Shown one piece after another: positions 1-8,026 of a stretch of DNA of 41,416 nt. The notes below the pieces were generated by a model. The model had not been told where the DNA came from and did no database searches. It saw only the letters and a list, made by a program, of their open reading frames with translations. Source of the stretch: an uncultured Oscillospiraceae bacterium (lineage in GTDB: Bacteria > Bacillota > Clostridia > Oscillospirales > Oscillospiraceae); NCBI GenBank assembly GCA_900757415.1, contig CAAENU010000200.1, forward strand, positions 1-41,416, in the 5' to 3' direction. The translations under genes and the position numbers were made by a program. How positions within the stretch are numbered: position 1 is the stretch's first letter; each line of letters begins with the position of its first letter.

Positions 1-85
1 CCCAGATGTTGCCAAGGCCCACTGCCGAGCCGACAGATGCCATCAGGAACCCAAAATTGGTTCCAAAGCCTTTTCTTTCTTCCAT
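1..85 (-). CDS. Sodium:neurotransmitter symporter family protein, N-terminal fragment
   Basis: The first 28 codons of a minus-strand gene that runs off the left edge. The translation reads MEERKGFGTNFGFLMAS followed by VGSAVGLGNIW. The G-F-x-x-A-x-x-G-x-A-V-G-L-G-N-x-W pattern is the signature of the first membrane helix of the NSS (SNF) family, LeuT-like Na+-coupled amino-acid or amine transporters; the unwound helix part at AVGLGN binds Na+ and substrate in LeuT. The ATG is preceded by GGAGAG at a normal distance, and a sigma-A-like promoter lies further upstream. The substrate cannot be told from this fragment. The family call is strong because this motif is very conserved. Confidence 0.85.
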   Translation of the reverse strand, partial: MEERKGFGTNFGFLMASVGSAVGLGNIW

Positions 86-201
86 TGTTTTCTCTCCTTT
101 TCTCATTCGTTTCTCTCTTCTAGAAACAAAAGCCGCCGCAGGAACGCGCAGGTTCTTGGACAGCCACGCCGAAAAACCGCCACTTTCTTCGGCTGATAAA
201 A

Positions 202-230
202 AGTATAACGGATTTGTTTTCCAACCGCAA
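202..230 (-). promoter_or_regulatory. Sigma-A-like promoter of the symporter gene
   Basis: On the minus strand TTGCGG (225-230) and TATACT (202-207) are separated by exactly 17 bp. It points at the symporter start about 120 bp away, inside an AT-rich intergenic block (86-534) that otherwise holds the zinc-operon promoter and no gene. Assigned by motif only. Confidence 0.55.
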
Positions 231-463
231 TTAGCAATATTTATAAAATTTTAACATTGATATTTATAATATTAACAGTTTATTAACCTGCAAAAAGCAG
301 CGCTTTGCACAACACAAATCTACATTTTGTATTAAATCTGCTTAGATTTTGCCAATTATCACGAAATACTGCACCATTCGTTAAGTTTCGTCAAAAGAAA
401 ACTATTTATTCTTGCTACTATCTGCGCCAAATCGTCCGCGACATGAAACGCAAACAGCAGGAC

Positions 464-491
464 TTGACAAATTGCCGCAAGCCTGTATAAT
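464..491 (+). promoter_or_regulatory. Sigma-A promoter of the zur-znu operon
   Basis: A perfect TTGACA (464-469) and a perfect TATAAT (486-491) are 16 bp apart, about 45 bp before the start of the Fur-family gene. The -10 box is part of the left arm of the operator palindrome, so a bound repressor would directly block RNA polymerase. Confidence 0.8.
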
Positions 492-522
492 TTGAAATTG
501 GTTTTCATTTTCAAATTATACA
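484..522 (+). promoter_or_regulatory. Operator palindrome, probable Zur box
   Basis: The 14-bp arm TGTATAATTTGAAA (484-497) is repeated as its exact reverse complement at 509-522. Nested inside is a shorter 7-1-7 dyad, TGAAATTGGTTTTCA (493-507), which resembles the A/T-rich dyads bound by Fur, PerR and Zur proteins. It overlaps the -10 box and lies directly upstream of the Fur-family gene. Autoregulation of the operon in response to zinc is inferred from this position and from the znu genes downstream. Confidence 0.7.
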
Positions 523-534
523 GAGGTGACAGAT

Positions 535-942
535 ATGTCTGCAACCTATATGACGCGCCAGCAGCAGGCCGTGCTGGCATGCATCGCCCACTGCCCGGAG
601 GGGTGCGCCACCGCGGCAGAGCTGGCGGAGCAGCTGCACGCAGAAGGCTGCCGGGTGGGACTGACCACCGTGTACCGGCAGCTGGAGCGGCTGGCCCAGC
701 AGGGGAGCGTGCACAAGGTGGTCACGGATCAGGGCGCCTATTATCAATATTGTACCGCCCACGAGGAGGGAAACTGCTTCCTGCTGAAGTGCGAAAAATG
801 CGGCGCGATCCGGCATCTGGACTGCTCCTATCTGGGCGAACTGTACCGCCATCTGGAGCGGGAGCACCATTTCCATATCGATCCACGCCGCACGCTGTTT
901 TACGGCCTGTGCGAGAACTGCGGCCGGGAGGCGGAAAAATGA
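535..942 (+). CDS. zur: Fur-family metalloregulator, probably the zinc repressor Zur
   Basis: A 135-residue protein of Fur-family length. The N-terminal winged helix (about residues 5-80) contains LTTVYRQLERL, the typical DNA-recognition region. Two C-x-x-C pairs (CEKC and CENC) form the structural zinc site, and the HHFHID segment supplies likely metal ligands. The first gene of an operon with znuA, znuC and znuB, which it overlaps by 4 bp (ATGA), so zinc is the best guess for the sensed metal; Fur or PerR specificity cannot be excluded by sequence alone. The start at 535 is chosen because AGAGGTG lies 6 bases before it; a GTG at 526 is in frame but sits on that ribosome site. The palindrome overlapping the promoter suggests autorepression. 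Confidence 0.85.
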   Translation: MSATYMTRQQQAVLACIAHCPEGCATAAELAEQLHAEGCRVGLTTVYRQLERLAQQGSVHKVVTDQGAYYQYCTAHEEGNCFLLKCEKCGAIRHLDCSYLGELYRHLEREHHFHIDPRRTLFYGLCENCGREAEK

Positions 943-1913
943 AGCGCCTTTTCCCATTTGCACTGGCGCTGCTGCTGGCATTCTCCCTCGTCGGCTGCGC
1001 CGCACGGCAGCCGGCGGCGCAGGACGGAAAGCTGCAGGTGGTATGCTCGGTATTCCCCTATTATGACTTTGTCCGCCAGATCGGCGGCGATGATGTGGAT
1101 GCATCGCTGTTGGTAGCCGCGGGGAAAGAGACCCACAGCTTTGAACCCACGCCGCTGGATGTGATTACCCTGTCCCGGGCGGACGTATTCCTCTATAATG
1201 GCGGCGAGAGCGAAAGCTGGGTGGAGGATATCCTTTCCGCCGCCGGCGAGAATATCTCCGTCACGCTGCCGCTGATGCCCCAGGTATCGGCGCTGGCGGA
1301 GGAGTGGAGCGAAGGCATGGAGGGCGGCCATGACGATCATGACCACCATGACCATGACAGCGACGGACATGACAGCGACGACATCGAGTATGACGAGCAT
1401 GTGTGGACCTCGCCGGTGCTGGCGAAGGCCCTGTGTCAGGCCATCTGCGATGCCCTGTGTCAGGCCGACCCCGCCCACAGCGAAAACTATCAAACCCGTC
1501 TGACGGACTATCTTGCGCAGCTGGACAGGCTGGACGAGGCTTTCCGGGATGTGGCGGCCTCCGGACACCGCCGTCTGCTGGTATTCGGCGACCGGTTTCC
1601 CCTGCTGTATTTTTGCCGGGAGTACGGCCTTGACTACCGCGCCGCCTTTCATGGCTGCGCCAGCGATACAGAGCCGTCTCTGGCCACTCTGAAGTATCTC
1701 ATCGACAAGGTGGAGGCGGAGGATATTCCGGTGGTATACACCATCGAGCTGAGCAGTCAGAAAGTAGCGCAGGCCATTGCCGAGACCACCGGCGCGAAGG
1801 TGCTGACCTTTCATTCCTGCCAGACGGTATCCCGGACGGAATTTGACGACGGCGCCACCTATCTCAGCCTGATGTGGCAAAATGTAGCGGCTTTGCGGGA
1901 GGGACTGCAATGA
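939..1913 (+). CDS. znuA: Zinc ABC transporter substrate-binding lipoprotein
   Basis: A 324-residue metal-binding lipoprotein of the ZnuA/AdcA (cluster A-I) family that captures zinc outside the membrane and passes it to ZnuB. The signal peptide ends in the lipobox LVGC with the lipidated Cys at position 20. The ligand segment GKETHSFEP gives His66. A very His/Asp-rich loop (residues about 131-148) is the zinc-specific feature that separates these from manganese binders. It is followed by DEHVW (His154) and by FGDRFPLLYF, a variant common in Firmicutes in place of the usual FHxAFGY. The ATG overlaps the stop of the regulator gene and has GGGAGG upstream; the end overlaps znuC. Zinc as substrate is a strong inference. 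Confidence 0.92.
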   Translation: MKRLFPFALALLLAFSLVGCAARQPAAQDGKLQVVCSVFPYYDFVRQIGGDDVDASLLVAAGKETHSFEPTPLDVITLSRADVFLYNGGESESWVEDILSAAGENISVTLPLMPQVSALAEEWSEGMEGGHDDHDHHDHDSDGHDSDDIEYDEHVWTSPVLAKALCQAICDALCQADPAHSENYQTRLTDYLAQLDRLDEAFRDVAASGHRRLLVFGDRFPLLYFCREYGLDYRAAFHGCASDTEPSLATLKYLIDKVEAEDIPVVYTIELSSQKVAQAIAETTGAKVLTFHSCQTVSRTEFDDGATYLSLMWQNVAALREGLQ

Positions 1914-2629
1914 ACGAAGAAAAAAAACGGCTGATCGACTGCTGTGATGTCACGCTGGGTTATGAGGGCAAAGCCATCAGCAGTCATTTGAATTTTCAGA
2001 TATACAGCGGTGACTACCTGTGCATCGTGGGCGACAACGGCAGCGGCAAATCCACGCTGCTCAAAGCGCTTCTCGGTCTTATGAAGCCTATGGAGGGCCG
2101 GATCTTTACCGATCCCTCACTGGGCGGCGGCGCCATCGGGTATCTGCCCCAGCAGACCCGGGCGCAGCGGGATTTTCCCGCCACGGTCAACGAGGTGGTG
2201 CTCTCAGGCTTTCTCAGCGCACGAAAGGGCCGCTTCTTCTATACCGCCGCCGAAAAATCTCAGGCGCTGATGAACATGGGCAAGCTGGGTGTGCTGGAGC
2301 TGAAGGACCGCTGCTACCGCGAGCTGTCCGGCGGGCAGCAGCAGCGGGTGCTGCTCTCCCGCGCCCTGTGCGCAGCCGGCACGCTGCTGATTCTGGACGA
2401 ACCGGTAACAGGCCTTGACCCGGAGGCGGCCCATGACATGTACCGCACGCTGTCCTATCTGAACCGGAAAGAGGGCCTTGCCATCGTGATGGTGACCCAC
2501 GACCTGCAAAACGCGCTGAAATACGCCACCCATATACTGCACGCGGGACAGCGCGGCTGGTTTTTCGGCACGGCGGCGGCGTATCTCGCCTCGCCTTATG
2601 GCCGGAAGCTGGGAGGTGACGGGCAATGA
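1910..2629 (+). CDS. znuC: Zinc ABC transporter ATP-binding protein
   Basis: The 239-residue ATPase that powers zinc import on the cytoplasmic face. Walker A is GDNGSGKST (about 41-49), the Q-loop is near YLPQQ (79-83), the ABC signature is LSGGQQQR (139-146) and Walker B is LLILDEP (159-165), with the H-loop in MVTHD. All motifs are intact. The start at 1910 overlaps the znuA stop (ATGA) and gives MNEEKKRL; a longer in-frame start lies inside znuA and is not needed. The stop overlaps the znuB start. The order regulator, binding protein, ATPase, permease supports co-expression under the operator at 484-522. Confidence 0.93.
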   Translation: MNEEKKRLIDCCDVTLGYEGKAISSHLNFQIYSGDYLCIVGDNGSGKSTLLKALLGLMKPMEGRIFTDPSLGGGAIGYLPQQTRAQRDFPATVNEVVLSGFLSARKGRFFYTAAEKSQALMNMGKLGVLELKDRCYRELSGGQQQRVLLSRALCAAGTLLILDEPVTGLDPEAAHDMYRTLSYLNRKEGLAIVMVTHDLQNALKYATHILHAGQRGWFFGTAAAYLASPYGRKLGGDGQ

Positions 2630-3444
2630 ATCTGCTGCTGGAAATGTTTACCTATCCCTTCATCCTGCGGGCCTTTGTAGTGGGCATTCTGGTGTCGCTG
2701 TGCGCGGCGCTGCTGGGTGTTCCGCTGGTGCTCAAGCGCTACTCCATGATCGGCGACGGGTTGAGTCATGTGTCCTTCGGCGCGCTGAGCGTGGCGCTGG
2801 CCTGCGGCTGGACGCCGCTGCCCGTGTCCATTCCGGTGGTCGTCGCGGCGGCGCTGGTGCTGCTGCGTATGACGGAGCGTAGCCGCATGGGGGCCGACGC
2901 GGCCATCGCCGTTACCTCCGCCTCCGCGCTGGCGGTGGGTATCATCGTCACCTCGCTGACCTCCGGCATGACCACCGATGTGGACAGCTATATGTTCGGC
3001 TCCATTCTGGCCATGGACCGCGCCGACGTGGTGCTGAGTGTGGGACTGAGCGCGGCGGTGCTGGTGCTGTTTGTGCTGTTTTACCACCGACTGTTCGCCA
3101 TCACCTTTGACGAGAGCTTTTCCCGTGCCACCGGGGTAAAGGTGGGATTATACAACACACTTTTAAGCGTGCTGACCGCGCTGACCATTGTATTGGGCAT
3201 GCGGATGATGGGCGCCATGCTGATCTCCAGTCTGGTGATCTTCCCGGCGCTGAGCGCCATGCGGGTGCTGAAAAGCTTCCGGGGCGTGGTAGTTTGTGCC
3301 GCCATGCTGAGCGTGGTCTCCTTCTGTGTGGGACTGACCGCCTCCTACCTGCTTGGTACGCCGGTGGGTGCCTCGGTGGTGCTGGTGAATCTGGCGGTAT
3401 TTCTAGGCTGCTGTGCTGCCGGACGGCTGCGCGCCGCGCGATAG
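2626..3444 (+). CDS. znuB: Zinc ABC transporter permease
   Basis: A 272-residue multi-pass membrane permease of the ABC-3 family (ZnuB/MntB/AdcB), with about eight hydrophobic segments. The segment PLVLKRYSMIGDGLSHVSFG is the characteristic early motif of this family. The ATG overlaps the znuC stop by 4 bp and GGGAGGTGA lies just upstream. It would form a homodimeric channel with two ZnuC subunits. The last gene of the operon; there is no strong intrinsic terminator behind it, only an ATTCCG/CGGAAT dyad in the short gap before the next gene. Confidence 0.92.
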   Translation: MNLLLEMFTYPFILRAFVVGILVSLCAALLGVPLVLKRYSMIGDGLSHVSFGALSVALACGWTPLPVSIPVVVAAALVLLRMTERSRMGADAAIAVTSASALAVGIIVTSLTSGMTTDVDSYMFGSILAMDRADVVLSVGLSAAVLVLFVLFYHRLFAITFDESFSRATGVKVGLYNTLLSVLTALTIVLGMRMMGAMLISSLVIFPALSAMRVLKSFRGVVVCAAMLSVVSFCVGLTASYLLGTPVGASVVLVNLAVFLGCCAAGRLRAAR

Positions 3445-3452
3445 AATTCCGC

Positions 3453-3481
3453 TTGCCGTGCCGCACGGAATGTGATACGAT
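3453..3481 (+). promoter_or_regulatory. Candidate promoter of the EamA transporter gene
   Basis: TTGCCG (3453-3458) and TACGAT (3476-3481) with a 17-bp spacer, about 55 bp before the EamA start. Only a moderate match; the gene could also be read through from znuB. Confidence 0.4.
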
Positions 3482-3536
3482 AGTTTGGCCGTCTTGGCTT
3501 TCGGGCCGGCTGGCTTGAGAGAGAGGAAGAATCAAC

Positions 3537-4466
3537 ATGCAGAAAAAACAGCACACCCTGTCGCTGGTCTTTGCGCTGCTGAGCGCGGTGATCTTCGGCA
3601 TGAGCTTTATGTTTTCCAAGCTGGCGCTGGAGGTGGCCCAACCTACTGTGCTGCTGGCATTCCGGTTTATAACCGCCTTTGCCGCCATGTCGCTGGTCAT
3701 TGGCTGCAATGCGCTGGTGGGCCGTATACGGGGCCGGACGCTGTTCGCCTTTTCTCTGAAAGGAAAACCCATCGGCTCGCTGGTGCTGCTGGGACTGGTG
3801 CAGCCGGTGCTGTACTTCTTCTGCGAGAATTACGGCATTCTCTATACCTCCTCCGCCGTGGCCGGAACCATCATCGCCGTGGTGCCCATTGCCTGCATCC
3901 TGATGGATGTGCTGGTGCTGCATGAGCGCGTTACCCGGCGGCAGGTGGTCTGCGCCGCGCTGTGCATTCTGGGCGTTGCGTTCATCTATGCCGGCGGTGA
4001 AACGCATATCTCCGCGCTGGGTCTTGTGTTCCTGCTGATCACGGTGGCTTGCGACGCCACCTACTACACCCTCAGCCACAAGGCGGCAGAACGCTTCACG
4101 CCCTTTGAGGTGACCTATGTGATGTTCACGGTGGGCATGGTGGCGTTTATTCCGGCCTCCCTGATCCAGGGCGCGGGCCATATGGCGGAAACCTTTCTGC
4201 CGGCCCTGCAAAGCGGACGCTTCTGGCTGGCGGTGGTATATCTGGGGATCGTATCCTCGGTGCTGGCCTATTTCCTGCTGAACTATGCCAACGGTCACCT
4301 GACGGTTTCCGAGGCATCACTGTTCAGCAATGTGACCACGGTGGTCAGCGTGCTGGCCGGTGTTGTGCTGCTGCGGGAATCCTTCGGCCTGTGGCAGTTT
4401 GCGGGCGTGGCGCTGATCCTTGTGTGCGTCTACGCCGCCAACGCAGCGCCGAAAAAGAAAGCATAA
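3537..4466 (+). CDS. EamA-family (DMT superfamily) transporter
   Basis: A 309-residue inner-membrane protein with about ten hydrophobic helices arranged as two EamA repeats (roughly residues 10-145 and 155-300). Features of the family are the early FGMSFMFSKLAL segment, the mid-protein hallmark around SSAVAGTIIAVVPI and the second-repeat SVLAYFLLNYANGHL segment, ending in a short lysine-rich tail. Members export or import metabolites such as amino acids or nucleobases; the substrate cannot be assigned here. GAGAGGAAG lies upstream of the ATG. It follows the zinc operon but nothing in its sequence links it to zinc. Confidence 0.85.
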   Translation: MQKKQHTLSLVFALLSAVIFGMSFMFSKLALEVAQPTVLLAFRFITAFAAMSLVIGCNALVGRIRGRTLFAFSLKGKPIGSLVLLGLVQPVLYFFCENYGILYTSSAVAGTIIAVVPIACILMDVLVLHERVTRRQVVCAALCILGVAFIYAGGETHISALGLVFLLITVACDATYYTLSHKAAERFTPFEVTYVMFTVGMVAFIPASLIQGAGHMAETFLPALQSGRFWLAVVYLGIVSSVLAYFLLNYANGHLTVSEASLFSNVTTVVSVLAGVVLLRESFGLWQFAGVALILVCVYAANAAPKKKA

Positions 4467-4504
4467 CCGGGAAAGCCGGTCAACGGGCGGCTTTCCCTAT
4501 CACC

Positions 4505-4546
4505 AAAACAGGCTTCACCATGCATAGGACGGTGAAGCCTGTTTTT
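4505..4546. terminator. Bidirectional intrinsic terminator
   Basis: Arms AAAACAGGCTTCACC (4505-4519) and GGTGAAGCCTGTTTT (4531-4545) pair perfectly across an 11-base loop, with T runs on both strands. It separates the converging EamA gene (plus) and amidohydrolase gene (minus), and touches the stop codon of the latter. Confidence 0.9.
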
Positions 4547-6132
4547 CACATTTGGGTGATGATTTTCCCACATTTTTCCCCGGTCAACTGCCCGTTGCGG
4601 ATCGCAAAAGCACCGTTCACCATCACATGAGTCATCCCCTGTGAGGTCTGCACAGGGTCGGTATACGCCGCCCGCGCATGGAGCGCGCCGGGGGCAAAGA
4701 CGCACACATCCGCGTCATATCCCGCCGCCAGACAGCCTTTGCCCCGGATCCCCAGCATCTCTGCCGGGCCAAGGGTCAGCTTGTGGACGGCGTCCTCCCA
4801 GCTCAGCACCCCCTTTTCCCGGACAAAGTGCTCCAGCAGATGGGTCACATTACCGCAGACCCGGGGATGCAGCTGACCCTCCGTGGGATAGGTGGCATCG
4901 GAGATCACGCAGGACAGGGGCGAGCGAAGAATGGCGCAGATATCCTCCTCCGAGGCCATAAAGTCGATCATGGTGATCTGCCCGTGCTCTCTGGCCAGCA
5001 GCTCACAGCAGCAGCTGAGCGGATCCTGTCCCATCAGCGCGGCGATCTCCATCAGGTTATGCCCCTGATAGGGGTGATCCTCCGGGCAATGGAGGGATGT
5101 CAGGTAAATACCGTCCCACCCCGCCAGCTTGGCAATATCGTCAAAGCCAACGCCGCTTTCGATGCGCTCTGCCAGTCGGCGGCGCACCTCCGTGTCCCGC
5201 AGCCGATCCACCACCGCCTCCATACCGCCGCTCAGATAGTCCGGCGGCAGGATATGCAGCAGCTGGGTAGAGCCGGCGGTATACGGATACACATCACAAT
5301 CTACAGCGACGCCCTCGCTCCGGGCACGCTCCAGCAGTGCCAGCACCTGCGGGATCTTCTTTCCCCAGTTGTCCCGGCCCATGGCCTTGAGGTGGCTGAT
5401 ATGCACCGGGCAATCCAGCGCCCGGGCCACGGCGATCATCTCCTCCACCGAGGCGGCCACGCCGCCGCCCTCCTGCCGCATATGCACGGTGACAGGGATT
5501 TTTGTCCCGGCCACCGGCTGCAGGGCCCGAATAAGTTCCGCAGTGGAATAGAAGCACTCCGGCGCATAGCCAAGGCCCAGACTGACGCCCAGCGCGCCGT
5601 CAGCCAGCGCGCGTTCCATCGCGCGGTGAATGGCGGCATAGTGTCCGTCAGCCAGCGCCGTCAGCTGATAGCCGGCGGCGTCGGCGCGCAGAACGCCTGC
5701 CCCCACCAGCATTCCCACATTCACCGGCAGAGCCGGGAGCGAGCGGAAATAACCCGTCAGCGTGGCGCTCTCCAGCGTCGGCGGCAGCGTACCCGTGATA
5801 GGCTGCAGATAGGATCGAATGGCCCCGGCATTGGCCGGGCCGAAGGGCGCGGCGGACAGACCGCAGTTGCCGCTGACGATGGTGGTCAGTCCCTGACGCA
5901 GCTCCCATTCGCCAAAGTCCGGGCGGAACACCGCGCCGTCAGCATGGCGGTGGATGTCAATAAAGCCGGGGGTAACGGTCAGTCCGGTGCAGTCCACCAC
6001 ACTGCCGGCGTCGGCGCGGGGCAGATGCCCCACCTCGGCGATTTTTCCGTCCTTGACGGCGATATCCGCCGCAAACGCGGCGCGGCCGGTACCGTCGATA
6101 ACGGTACCGCCCCGCAGAAGTATATCAAACAT
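4546..6132 (-). CDS. N-acyl-D-amino-acid deacylase family amidohydrolase
   Basis: A 528-residue metal-dependent amidohydrolase resembling D-aminoacylase, which removes the acyl group from N-acyl-D-amino acids. The HxH metal motif is IDIHRHAD (His61, His63), and SGNCG supplies Cys90, a zinc ligand in this family. Further ligand segments are TVHMRQEGG and PVHISHLKAMG, with the catalytic Asp in VISDATYP. The C-terminal beta domain GYDADVCVF is typical. It starts 20 bp after the histidine kinase and probably belongs to the same minus-strand transcript; GAGGT lies upstream of the ATG. Whether it truly acts on D-amino acids, for example from peptidoglycan turnover, is inference; D-glutamate deacylase or dihydroorotase-like activities are alternatives. 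Confidence 0.85.
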   Translation of the reverse strand: MFDILLRGGTVIDGTGRAAFAADIAVKDGKIAEVGHLPRADAGSVVDCTGLTVTPGFIDIHRHADGAVFRPDFGEWELRQGLTTIVSGNCGLSAAPFGPANAGAIRSYLQPITGTLPPTLESATLTGYFRSLPALPVNVGMLVGAGVLRADAAGYQLTALADGHYAAIHRAMERALADGALGVSLGLGYAPECFYSTAELIRALQPVAGTKIPVTVHMRQEGGGVAASVEEMIAVARALDCPVHISHLKAMGRDNWGKKIPQVLALLERARSEGVAVDCDVYPYTAGSTQLLHILPPDYLSGGMEAVVDRLRDTEVRRRLAERIESGVGFDDIAKLAGWDGIYLTSLHCPEDHPYQGHNLMEIAALMGQDPLSCCCELLAREHGQITMIDFMASEEDICAILRSPLSCVISDATYPTEGQLHPRVCGNVTHLLEHFVREKGVLSWEDAVHKLTLGPAEMLGIRGKGCLAAGYDADVCVFAPGALHARAAYTDPVQTSQGMTHVMVNGAFAIRNGQLTGEKCGKIITQM

Positions 6133-6152
6133 GGGAAGTAACCTCGATCATT

Positions 6153-7331
6153 TTATGAATTCCGCCGCAGCGGCAGCGTCACCGTAAAGCGCGTGGCGCG
6201 CGCATCGCTGGCTGCGGTAATGTTCCCGTGGTGCCGCTGCACGATCTGTCGGGCAATGGACAGTCCCAACCCGAATCCGGCTGCGCCGGTGCGGGCATCA
6301 TCCACCCGGTAAAACCGGTCAAAAAGGTGGGGCAGCTTGTCCGCCGGGATCGGCTCGCCGGGGTTCTCCACCGCCAGCACCGCGTTCTTGCCGCCCACAT
6401 CCAGTGTCAGGCGGATGGGGGCGTCCTTTGCCGCGTATTTCACCGCGTTGTCCAGCAATATTTCCAGCAGCTGATCCAGCTGCTGGCGGTCGCCTGACAA
6501 AGCGGCGCCATTCTGGATATCATATTCCAGCGGATGCCCCGCCTCAAAGGCCACCGGCTCAAAGCGCAGCGCCGCATCCGTCACCAGATCGCTGAGATCC
6601 ACCGGCGCAAAGGGGGCCGCGCGGCCGCTTTCTGCCCGGGACAGAGCCAGCATATCCTCCACCAGCGCCTTCATCCGCCGTGACTCCACAGAGATATTCT
6701 CCACATACTGCCGCTGCTCCGCCGATGCCGACTCCTGCAAAAGATCGGCCGAGGACAGGATCACCGTCAGCGGTGTTTTCAGCTCATGGCTGGCATCAGA
6801 GAGAAACTGCTGCTGATTTTCCCATGTCCGGGCCACAGGCCGGGTCACAAATCCGCTTAAAAGCCAGCTCAATCCCAGCAGAACCAGCAGCGCGCCCATG
6901 CCGATCAGCACACAGGTGCGCACCAGCGCGTGCAGCGTAGTCTGCTCAAAGGTGCTGTCCATAAAGGCGATGCGGATACTCAGCGGCCTGACCTGCCGGT
7001 AGTAGCGCATATGGTACTCCGGCAGCACGCCGCTGTCAGGGTCCGCATCCAGTGCCTCGCTCACCAGCTGGGACAGTGCATCCTCATCCTCCAGATCATA
7101 GTAGCTGCTGGCGGAAACACGAACGGTGCCGCTGGGCAGCACCTCCGCCACAAGGAAAGGCAGCCGTGCGTCCGCCGCGCCGCCCTGCACCGCCTGCCGC
7201 AGCTGATGCTCATAGTTTTGGGCAATGTTGGCACGGGAAAACAGATACACCCCGGCAAACACCGCCAGCAGCACCATGGCCACCACCAGCAGCGTCACGC
7301 CGGTGATCTTCCAGCGAAGCTTACGGATCAT
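6153..7331 (-). CDS. Sensor histidine kinase
   Basis: A 392-residue membrane kinase. Helix 1 spans about residues 10-31, an extracytoplasmic sensor loop of about 105 residues follows, and helix 2 is near 137-160. The HisKA box SDASHELKTPLTVIL carries the phosphorylated His. The N box is LLDNAVKYA and the G2 box GFGLGLSIARQI, so the ATPase domain is complete. There is little room for a HAMP domain after helix 2. The start MIRKLRW overlaps the stop of the response regulator (ATGA), so a longer in-frame version beginning MPDTGG is rejected. The lipoprotein at the head of this transcript may feed the sensor domain, but that is inference. Confidence 0.92.
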   Translation of the reverse strand: MIRKLRWKITGVTLLVVAMVLLAVFAGVYLFSRANIAQNYEHQLRQAVQGGAADARLPFLVAEVLPSGTVRVSASSYYDLEDEDALSQLVSEALDADPDSGVLPEYHMRYYRQVRPLSIRIAFMDSTFEQTTLHALVRTCVLIGMGALLVLLGLSWLLSGFVTRPVARTWENQQQFLSDASHELKTPLTVILSSADLLQESASAEQRQYVENISVESRRMKALVEDMLALSRAESGRAAPFAPVDLSDLVTDAALRFEPVAFEAGHPLEYDIQNGAALSGDRQQLDQLLEILLDNAVKYAAKDAPIRLTLDVGGKNAVLAVENPGEPIPADKLPHLFDRFYRVDDARTGAAGFGLGLSIARQIVQRHHGNITAASDARATRFTVTLPLRRNS

Positions 7332-8014
7332 GCTTCCGCCTCCTGTGTCAGGCAATAACCCAGCATGCGCAGCGTTTTGATTTTCACGCAGGAGTGCAGA
7401 TGGGAGAGCTTGCGGCGCAGAAAGGAGATGTAGACCTCGGCGTTGTTGTCCTCCGCCTGCGAGTCATATCCCCACACCTTGACCAGCATCTGCTCTTTGG
7501 TGACCACCTGCGTACCGTTGCGCATCAGCAGCTCCATCAGGTCGTATTCCCGGCGGCTGAGGCGCACATCCCGCCCACCGCACACCAACGTAAAGGTGCC
7601 GCGCTCCAACGACAGGTCGCCCCATGTAAGGGTATCGCTCTCCTGCAGGGCGCCCCCGGCCCGGCGCAGCAGCGTGCGGATACAGGCCAGCAGCTCCTCC
7701 GCCTCAAAGGGTTTGGTGAGATAGTAGTCCGCGCCGCAGTCCAGTCCGTGGATGCGGTCGGTCAGGCCGCTTTTGGCCGTCAGCATCAGCACGGGAACGA
7801 CAATGCCGCCCTGACGCAGCTTCTGCGCCACCTGAAAGCCGTTCATACCCGGCAGCATCACATCCAGGATCACCAGATCATAAATGCCGCTCATGGCGTT
7901 GTCCAGTCCGCTGACGCCGTCATAGCTTACATCAGCTGTGTAACCCTGCCGGTGCAGCAGCTGGCGCAGCGTGTCCGCCAGGCGCTTTTCATCCTCCACG
8001 ATCAACAGGCGCAT
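7328..8014 (-). CDS. OmpR-family response regulator
   Basis: A 228-residue two-component regulator. The receiver domain (about 1-115) has the acidic pair ED at 7-8, the phosphorylated Asp51 in LVILDVMLPG and Lys in YYLTKPF. The C-terminal winged helix (about 130-225) shows SRREYDLMELLMRN and an ending VWGYDSQAEDNNAEVYISFLRRKL-type recognition region, described here in parts. It lies between the DUF4340 lipoprotein (12 bp gap) and its partner histidine kinase (4-bp overlap). Its target genes are not visible; autoregulation of this operon is possible but no repeat operator was recognised. Confidence 0.93.
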   Translation of the reverse strand: MRLLIVEDEKRLADTLRQLLHRQGYTADVSYDGVSGLDNAMSGIYDLVILDVMLPGMNGFQVAQKLRQGGIVVPVLMLTAKSGLTDRIHGLDCGADYYLTKPFEAEELLACIRTLLRRAGGALQESDTLTWGDLSLERGTFTLVCGGRDVRLSRREYDLMELLMRNGTQVVTKEQMLVKVWGYDSQAEDNNAEVYISFLRRKLSHLHSCVKIKTLRMLGYCLTQEAEA

Positions 8015-8026
8015 GATCCACCCTCC

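Noticed and set aside
4678..6141. A 487-codon open frame on the plus strand
   Set aside because: It is the antisense of the amidohydrolase gene, whose motifs, ribosome site and terminator are all present; the plus-strand product is Gln/His/Arg-rich with no domain, as expected for a shadow frame in GC-rich DNA.
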